Positions 56,453 to 64,000 of a stretch of 64,000 nt of DNA are shown here, piece by piece. Under the pieces are notes generated by a model. The model had not been told where the DNA came from. It saw only the letters and a program-made list of their open reading frames with translations, and made no database searches. Location: positions 11,776,689-11,840,688 of the forward strand of contig BTRK01000002.1 of the NCBI GenBank assembly GCA_036245805.1, read 5' to 3'. This DNA is from Pristionchus mayeri. Lineage: Eukaryota > Nematoda > Chromadorea > Rhabditida > Neodiplogasteridae. Made by a program: the position numbers and the translations under genes. Numbering within the stretch: the stretch's first letter is position 1; every line of letters starts with the position of its first letter.

Positions 56453-56469
56453 CTACCGCAGTCGACGAT

Positions 56470-57260
56470 TCTTGAGAGTAGACAGAAGAGAGTAGTAGTC
56501 TCAAAGGGTGGAAGAAGATGGAAATGGACAGAGGGGCAGATTCACTCCTTTTCATATAGGCCTGTCGATCCCGTGTCAGACGACTTTACGATGCAACCCT
56601 ATAGATACGGTTGGCGATGCAATCGTCTCTTCATTTTGCGTCCTCCCTCATCGTTCAGACGAGTGAGAGAGCACGCTTACCGATGAGAGTCATTGGACGC
56701 CACCCACATAGATACGGGGATCTCGAGAGAAAGCGAAGGAAACAGACATGTAAATGAGGGCCATCTATCCCACTACTTCCCACTATACGATTGCATCAAA
56801 ACAAAGGAACATCACATTGAATGGATCTGAGAGAGGGAAAATAACAGCGAACTGGGTTTTGCAAGATTTTGCGATTTCAGTCATCCCTTGAAATAAAAAG
56901 AAAAGTGATACTCATCAAAATATGGACAAATTAAACGGGGTAATTGTTATTTGGTTGACTAACTGTTCAGAGATCTATGAAGTCAGTTTGTGTTGGCTAG
57001 ATTTTCTGCTCGCCCTTTTAAACAAACAACTACTTAGTTCCGATATAAGGCTTTTTCCCGCCTTCTCCAGAAGAGCTGTAAATCTCACCATGTGCCCATG
57101 ACAGTCGGAGAGAGACAACTCCTATTGGAGAGATTGTTGAGTGCACACGCGGATTTTCGCGCCTTTTTTGCGCTGCAAACACCTCACTGAATACGTTCAG
57201 TTTTACGCTTTTTCTTCACCTTCTTAGGCGCACATATTGTGGCGTTACTTCATAGAGAAA
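56470..57260. other. intergenic, divergent promoters likely
   Basis: Lies between the start of the minus-strand secreted gene and the plus-strand zinc-finger gene. No exon or repeat was recognised. Confidence 0.4.
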
Positions 57261-57397
57261 GCCGAGATGGATTGTATTTCGTGTGAACATCCTGTCAAGA
57301 GGAAGGGATGAAGGTATGTCTAGTTGGTTGCAAATTTCCCAATTATTTTTTTCCCGCCGTTGTCATGACGATATTGCTCAGCGTGTTTTTTTACAGA

Positions 57398-60300
57398 AAG
57401 TCAAAGAGATTCTTCAAAATCTAATCTCTGGTGCGCATGACCAAAAGGTGAATCACTTTTTAAAAACTATCTCTTCTTAGATGAAAGCAACGCTTCTCCA
57501 TGAAGATTATGATCCCGCTCTTACGGCAGGAACAAGGTAAGTATTGTTTTGTTGATATATTATCACTAGTGATCCATTATAACGCCGAAGTGGCTTTTCA
57601 TTGATTTAGAAACTCTCCGATCCATGATCTGATATGTGGATTGTTTGCATCAATCGAACAATCTGTGATTTGGCTCGCTGAGAAAGAAGGAGGAAGGAAA
57701 TGCGTTCAGCATCACAACTTACATTTCGTAGGTTCTTTTAAAATTATTATTTTTTATTAACAAAAACATTTTTTATTCCGATGAATTTCTTGATGCATGT
57801 TTTTGTTTCAGGACAGATCGGATGTTGTGAGAGAAGAATCAGTGGATGAAGAAGGAATGCATTCATTGAATGAATCATTAAACGATGAGGATTCTTCCAG
57901 TGAAGATGACTCTGAGAGCTACAATTTCTATGAATCCGATGTCATTTCGGACGATGAGAGCGAAGAAAACGAGTCCCTATTAAACGATGGGGCAACGAAT
58001 CCGAAGCAATCGAAATATTCATGCGATCTCTGCGAGAAGGTTTATTCAGGCAGAAGCGCTCTTCATCAACACAAAAAGATGCATCTAGGTGAATTTTCAC
58101 ATTTAAGTTAGTGAACGTAGAAATTTGATCTCTTACACACGAGTTTGTAATGGTGGATGCAACATTACAAACGGCTAATGATAAACGTAACGTGTATTTA
58201 TTTTTTTCGCGATATTTTGGACTGCCTATGCGATGGGATACCTCTTAAAAAGAAAAATAATCTAACTGCCAGTATAGCATGTATTTTATACATTTCAGGA
58301 GACGAGACCGCGTGGAAGCGGTTTCTTTGTTTCGAATGTGGAAAGAGGTTAACAATATTTAAATATTTGTTTTAGAAATAATACAACAATTAGTGGCACA
58401 ACAATTACCCGGCTCAACAATCCAAAAAAACAGAGTAATCGGAATTGATACTGATTACGCTTCCAAATGACTTATTTACTACATGCAGGTTTATGCATCG
58501 AAAAGAGCTGGAACGGCATACACTTGCACACGAAAAGCAAAAGATGAAAATGATGCAGCCGAAAGTGATGAAACCTCGTCCGACCATTGCATGCAACTTG
58601 TGTGGAAACACGTACAAGAGCAAGCAGGCGCTGCGGTATCATATGATGAGCCATCTAGGTGAGCATTGCCCAATTATACTATTGTTATGAGTGCACAGTG
58701 CGTGTGAACCGTTCACAGCGTTGTGATTTAGTATTACCGATTGAAATTGTGGAACGTGTTTTAGGCGAAACCCCGATAAAATTCATTCAGATACCGAAGA
58801 GGAGCGACGACCATTCAAGTGTGACGAGTGCGGCCGACGCTTTACCACTGCAGACTACCTCCCACAACATGCGCTCACTCATTTGCGTAAGTACTTAGAC
58901 TATTGACACCAAAGCAAAATTTGGAGTGGTGTGGATCTCAAAACGAACCTGGCCATTTCAAATGTCTCATTCTACACCTAAAATGGATTATGTTGATGTG
59001 TATACCTTGTAAACTGCTTATGAGACTATCTGCTGATGTGCCCGGCTTGTATATATCTAAGGCCAATGTTATTACTCGAAACACATTTACAGCCGACGAT
59101 CATCCTGATAGACAGTTTGAATGCGGGTTTTGCGGGAAAACAATGAAATGTAAAATGTCGTTTAATCTACGCAAGAAGCGTCACTTGGATGAGCAGTTAC
59201 TACAATGTTTTGTGTATTTATAAATTCTCAAACATAAATATAAGTAGTAAATTAAATTTCGCGCTACATCACTTACGACGAAGAGCAATGACTACAAATG
59301 ACACCATGTTTACATCTACCACTTTTATACAAACGAAATGCACAAAAGGAAGGGAACAAATCTATACTTTTCAAATTTATAGATGACGAGGAGCAACGGT
59401 TGCCATACAAATGTGATCAATGCGGCAAGCGTTTTGCACAATCTGGAACGTTCAAATCGCACATAAACAACAAACATCTGGGTGAGCCATTTTAATTAAT
59501 GATACCTGTGAATTCCATTTTTAGCGCCAGACGACCCACGCAAAAAGGTCAGGCCGAATGAACAAATCGAATGCAAAATATGTGGCAAAATTTTCAAATC
59601 TAAAAGTGCCCATGATGTTCACCAGAAAATACACTTGGCTGAGTGATAGCGTTGGAAATTCGAGAAGGTCGATCCCGGGTTTACTTGATTTGCAGTCGCT
59701 GGGATTTTCAGCCCTGTTTGCAATCCCACAGAAGAGCTTGTCTAATTTCATATATTGCCTTTCGATATTATTTTTCAAATCGTTTGCACGGAGTACGAAG
59801 TGGATATTGTTTTATGGAAATCGTCAAACGTTGAGAAAATAATTGAATAGTGATTGTAGTTACTAGAGAAGACATTCGATCCCATTCATTATCAAAAATA
59901 AATTGCTGGAGTGAGACGTATGATACATTTCAGAAGATGCCGAAGCTAGTCGCCCTTTTCAATGCAATGAGTGTGGACTGCGATTTAGAACAAAATCTTC
60001 GTACATTCGCCACGGCAACACTCATCTATGTCGGTTTGCGATATTATTTTTGCAAGTTCTGTAACAACTAATTGTGCTAATAATTGTTCATGCTCCTTGG
60101 TCTCCACCTGAGATATGCAAATTTACACACATATATAACGCGCAGTGTCCGTACGTCTGTTCGGATTGCGAAACGATTGTGAAACGATTACGAAACGTGG
60201 AGAGAGAGAGAGATCGCGCGTCAACAAATTTCGAAACCTACTCCGCTAGGACGGGGCCCCTCCCAAAGGCGGGGGGGGGGGGGCAGCCGGAGTAGTTAAT

Positions 60301-61521
60301 AATAAAGAAATTTCAGCTGAGGACCTCAGACAAAAATTCGAATGCGATATTTGTGGAAATTTTATGTTTACAGAGAAGCATTTGAAGGACCACAAGCTTA
60401 CGCATCTCGGTCAGTATACCTTGAAAAAAGTATTGTAGTGTCATCTCAGATATCACATATCGAAATATGATTCCTACGGTGCAAATTTTACAACTTAGAC
60501 TCATTCATGTTTGTAAATTTGTCAAATAAAAACAAAATAAATTAAGATGATAACGATCCAGAGCAAGCAAAGATCAAAGCGGCCTTACAATTGCGAGGAC
60601 TGTGGCAAAGCTTTCAGAAACCAACCTAATCTCAGGAATCATATCAATAACCTTCATAAAAGTGAGATTTTGAGCAGTGCGCAATCTTGACAAGTATGAC
60701 GACTACTATAATCCCACCTAAAGTAAACTTGAATCAAATAAAAACTCAGATCTTCCGATGAAGAAATCGTACAAATGTGATGAATGTTGTATGAGCTACA
60801 AGAGACCGAGCGACCTCCAACGTCATAAGAATAACTACTTGGGTGATTTTTTTCTCCACGTACTGTCTACGCCTGCGAATTGACGGTACTATAAAATACA
60901 TAGGCATCTTTATGGGGTCGGGTTGGGAGACACATCTGACAGCCTTTTAAAGATCCAAAAGATTTATCATTACAATATAAATACAAAAACATAAAAATTA
61001 TAAACACAAAAAAATGCAGCTGATGATGACCCTCGCAAACGTAAATTCGCCTGTCACGAGTGCGGGAAGACACTAAAAACCAAGAATGCTCTTGAAGCCC
61101 ATGAACTGTCTCATTTGCGTAAGTCATACGTGTCATCCTAAATTTATACAGATTTGTGTAACAAATTCGTTTTTTAATTATTACTACCAATTAGTATTAT
61201 CATCTTCCCAAAATTTAGGAAATGATGACCCTCGCAAGAAAGCGTCCACGTGTGACATTTGCGGGAAATTTCTTACCGGGAAATCGGCATTGAAAGCGCA
61301 CAAGCAGACGCATTTGGGTAGGTTTGACAATGCCGTTTTTGTCATTTTTTTCATATTTTTTCACACGTCAATGAGACATATTGTACAATGCATGTAATTG
61401 AATATTCTAGACGAAAATAATCCTGATGCGGATCAATCGAGAAGACTTTTCAAATGTGAGGAGTGCGGTGTGTCAGTTACAACGGCTCGAAACCTGAGAT
61501 GGCATATGAACATACATACGG
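57398..61521 (+). CDS. C2H2 zinc-finger gene 3, one finger per exon
   Basis: N-terminal exons 57398-57448 (KVKEILQNLISGAHDQK), 57481-57537 and about 57611-57728 (PIHDLICGLFASIEQSVIWL) resemble zinc-finger gene 2. An acidic exon (57812-58088) ends in the first finger (CDLCEKVYSGRSALHQHKKM). Then come about a dozen short exons, most with one finger: 58490-58659, 58794-58891, 59092-59193, 59382-59481, 59528-59645, 59932-60020, 60319-60412, 60549-60662, 60751-60843, 61020-61118, 61220-61318 and 61401-61521. Most start with DD-acidic residues (DDDPRK) after the acceptor and end H-L-G at the donor. This suggests repeated exon duplication. Finger exons at 59092 and 59528 lack a GT donor, and the one at 60751 has Tyr for the last zinc-binding His. 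The start codon was not securely found: an ATG at 57267 soon meets a stop. Confidence 0.7.
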
Positions 61522-61545
61522 GTGCGTATTTTTAATTCAGTATAT

Positions 61546-62568
61546 CACGCCTCTTATGAGAAACTCGAGCTGACCCAGGGAATGGAAGGGAAATCGTGAA
61601 ATGAGTTCTATCTGGATTTGGACATCCTGAGGCATACCTAACACTCCCCCAAAGTCTCAATGTACATACTTCATTTTGAAGCTGGCTACGCCGAGCATCA
61701 TGTCGACAGTTCTCACTTTGATTGCGCATATCTCGATTACATTCACAGATAGAGTAAAATTGACCTCTGAGTGACCCCCACTCATTTTGTGAGCTCTATC
61801 GATCTATGTCGTTCATTTTGTCTTAATATCGATTTTAACAGTGATACATTGCATGTCAATTTTCTCAAAAATGTAGGTAAAGATGCAGCTCAAATTTTAG
61901 CAATGTATGCAGCCTAGCGAGGGCTATCGAACGAGTGGCTTGCGCCAAAAATACGAGTTCCTTAGTGCGACTAATTGTCTCTAAACTTTGAGGAATAATT
62001 TGAAGATATTTCACCACAATGAACAATGTGCACAGACCGCTCTCATTGCTCGCACTGCCAAAAATGATTAGACTTTCTTCGACTTCCATGTTGAAAATTA
62101 TCTTCAAATGATTCCTCAAAGTTTAGAGACCATTAGTCGCACTAAGGAACCCGTATTTTTGGCGCAAGCCACTCATTCGATAGCCCTCGCTAAGCTGCAT
62201 CCATGGCTAAAATTTGAGCTGCATCTTTACCTACATTTTTGAGAAAATTGACTTGCAATGTATAACTGTTAAAATCGACATTCAGACAAAATGAACGACA
62301 TAGATGGATAGAACTCACAAAATGAGTGGGGGTCACTCAGAGGCCAATTTTACTCTATCTGTCAATGTAATCGAGATATGCGCTATCAAAGTAAGAACTG
62401 TCGACATGATGCCCGGCGTAGGCAGCTCCAAAATGAAGTATGCACATTGAGACTTTGGGAAAGTGTTAGGCATGCCTCAGGACGTCCAAATCCAGATATA
62501 ACTCATTTCACGATTTCCCTTCCATTCCCTGGCTCAGCTCGATTTTCCCATGAGAGGCGTGATATGAT
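61546..62568. mobile_element. 1.0-kb palindromic element
   Basis: Ends ATATCACGCCTC (61546) and GAGGCGTGATAT (to 62568). Arms of about 460 bp pair around 62055 with some mismatches. No coding sequence. It separates the last visible exon of the mitochondrial ribosomal protein gene from the last finger exon of zinc-finger gene 3, so it may lie in the introns or 3' regions of both. Confidence 0.85.
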
Positions 62569-62594
62569 CACGAGGGAATGAATGGAGGACTCAC

Positions 62595-63446
62595 CGTATG
62601 AGGTGCTTCCTCGTGATCTCCAGATCGAAGATGCATACTCCCAATCTCTCCCCGTACAATGCCCACTTCATGTTCTCGTGCAGAGTTCCCATCTGAATGC
62701 ACTGCCACATAACTAATGTGAAGTTCTTCCTCACTGAATAATTTCGCATGCACACTTATTTTGTCAGATAACTAAATTATGAGGGGCTTGGAAGGAACAG
62801 ATGAAGTTGCCTCTTACTACTCTCGTGACTCGATGAAAGAAGGCTCGAATCCTCTTCTCCATTGATACTCCTATCCTCCCCCATGCTCACCTTGTGTCCA
62901 TAATGCAATCGTGCCTCGAACATCTCGTCAATATTGACGAGTGAGTGCAATCCGAAGAGATCTTCCTTCTCCAGTTCAGCATCCACATACGGTCTAAGCA
63001 GAGTGATATTGCATCGAAGAGCAGAAAGGAACAATTCTTTGGGTGAAAAATTAGTCGGGAATAAGTTGGCGAGAGGGGCATACTAGTGCTGCCAAATCGG
63101 ATTGAAGCTGGCTTCAACCCTGCTATTCAAGCCGGGATTCAACCCGGAAATTCAACGGTGAAGCCGGCTTGAAGGACCTGGATGGTCCTTCAATCCGGCT
63201 TCATCGTTGAATATACGGGTTGAATGCGAATTCAAGCCGGCTTGCCGATTCCGTTTTGGCATCACTAGTGCATACTCACTTGAGCACGGTGGGTTGCACG
63301 GTTCCCTTCTGAAGCGTGTCCGCACTGGGGATTTCCAATCGCAGATTGGGAGCAGCAGAACCCGCGGCGGCCGAGTTGCCACTCATGGCACGCATCCCGC
63401 TTGAAGCCACTCGACGAATCAGAGAACGGAGGGCAGCACTCTGCAT
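62595..63446 (-). CDS. mrps-2: mitochondrial ribosomal protein S2 (uS2m), first three exons
   Basis: Exons 63446-63280, 62993-62891 and 62692-62595 join in phase. The first encodes a basic, Ser/Ala-rich N-terminus (MQSAALRSLIRRVASSGMRA) suited to mitochondrial import. The second has LVNIDEMFEARLHYGHK, the uS2 signature (L-E-A-x-H-x-GH). The third has MKWALYGERLGVCIFDLE, the G-R-V-IDLE block of mitochondrial uS2. The protein is part of the small subunit of the mitochondrial ribosome. The remaining half (the ALNFIAH-type region onward) is not found: after the GTGAGT donor at 62594 comes a palindromic element and then an opposite-strand gene. Either a long intron or a truncation is possible. The gene name rests on motif memory of the family. 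Confidence 0.8.
63084..63273. mobile_element. hairpin MITE in uS2m intron 1
   Basis: ACTAGTGCTGCCAAATCGG at the left pairs with CCGTTTTGGCATCACTAGT at the right. The interior is made of GAAGCCGGCTT-type repeats in both orientations. GCAT is present directly outside both ends, and the match can be extended to GCATACT on both sides if the ACT is counted as flank, which would be a 7-bp target duplication. Confidence 0.75.
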
Positions 63447-63559
63447 TCTGAAGACGGAGGACTTTGCTTTCACGAATAAATAATGAGGACGGAATGAACA
63501 GATATAGAATACGGTAGTAAGGACCGAACTCTTTCCACTCTCAGACGCAAATACATAAA

Positions 63560-64000
63560 ATAACATTTATTAGGGGATCGCCATCATCGGGAAGAGGGAG
63601 GAACAATGTCAATGGTATCAATAATAAATCAATAATAATCAAATGGAGCGCAAGAAATGAGATGAAGCGATGACCAACGGGAAGAAAAGGTACAGGGAGA
63701 TGTAATGTAGATGGAGGGAGAAGGACCAGTTAAGAGGCAGCTACTCGAGAGACAAATACACTTACTACAATAGAATCTAAAACAACAAAACACCCATCTA
63801 TACGGCACGCTATAGACTCCTCATACATCGAAAGCTGCTCTGAGATGATATTCGAAATATATGAAATTTGGAGAATCACAAAAACAATAGAAAGAAATCT
63901 GTGGTTGAGCAATATGCCAACAAATACGATCCCTATTCGTTACCTGAAAGTCCCACAAATTCATTGAAAGAAATAGGCGGACTGAATAACTTTGAGTAGG
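63560..64000. other. 5' flank of uS2m gene
   Basis: Promoter side of the ribosomal protein gene. No further exon or repeat was recognised before the window ends. Confidence 0.4.

Noticed and set aside
1..64000. CRISPR array, prophage or bacterial operon
   Set aside because: No direct-repeat/spacer array, no polycistronic gene order and no ribosome binding sites; gene structure is spliced throughout.

Overview
The window reads as animal nuclear DNA, most likely a free-living or rhabditid-type nematode. Genes are cut into many small exons joined by short introns with GTAAGT/GTGAGT donors and TTTCAG-type acceptors. The recognisable families are typical of nematodes: secreted PAN-like proteins, a GH19-type chitinase tail, a BTB protein, a Ly6-like GPI-anchored protein, C2H2 zinc-finger proteins and mitochondrial ribosomal protein S2. 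Nothing points to bacterial or viral DNA. The species cannot be named from sequence alone.

Layout. 1-5.2 kb: two mariner transposons, a signal-peptide gene cut by one of them, and a 1,251-bp element with mariner-like ends. 5.3-5.8 kb: a broken secreted-protein gene. 6.0-24.4 kb: a very large, almost perfect inverted duplication (arms 6949-12120 and 12714-23392). It holds two tail-to-tail copies of a PAN plus Thr-rich mucin-like gene, two copies of a LINE, and GH19 exons that are fuller on the right. The right arm has 5.5 kb absent from the left; that segment carries an unrecognised plus-strand gene with an apparently complete 3,277-bp Mutator-like (MULE) transposon inside it. 24.4-29.4 kb: non-coding DNA, a foldback repeat, and a third copy of part of the arm sequence split by a mariner-like element that is itself split by a mariner. 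29.3-30.2 kb: remains of a copine-type gene. 30.4-35.5 kb: repeats and weak exons. 35.6-36.8 kb: a BTB gene.

38.9-49 kb: two divergent copies of a zinc-finger gene (minus, then plus) with a Ly6-like gene between them, and two large palindromic elements in their introns. 49-52 kb: another palindromic element and no clear gene. 52.4-56.5 kb: two related secreted genes facing each other with a 5'-truncated LINE between them. 57.3-61.5 kb: a third zinc-finger gene in which nearly every finger has its own exon. 61.5-62.6 kb: a palindromic element. 62.6-63.4 kb: the 5' half of mitochondrial ribosomal protein S2.

The genes do not form a pathway. The common themes are extracellular small-domain proteins, local gene duplication in both orientations, and heavy remodelling by transposons and palindromic elements. 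Several genes carry small lesions (lost splice sites, one-base frameshifts, nonsense codons). These may be real decay or assembly error; the sequence alone cannot decide. Exon limits are my own splice-site readings and are approximate unless stated.
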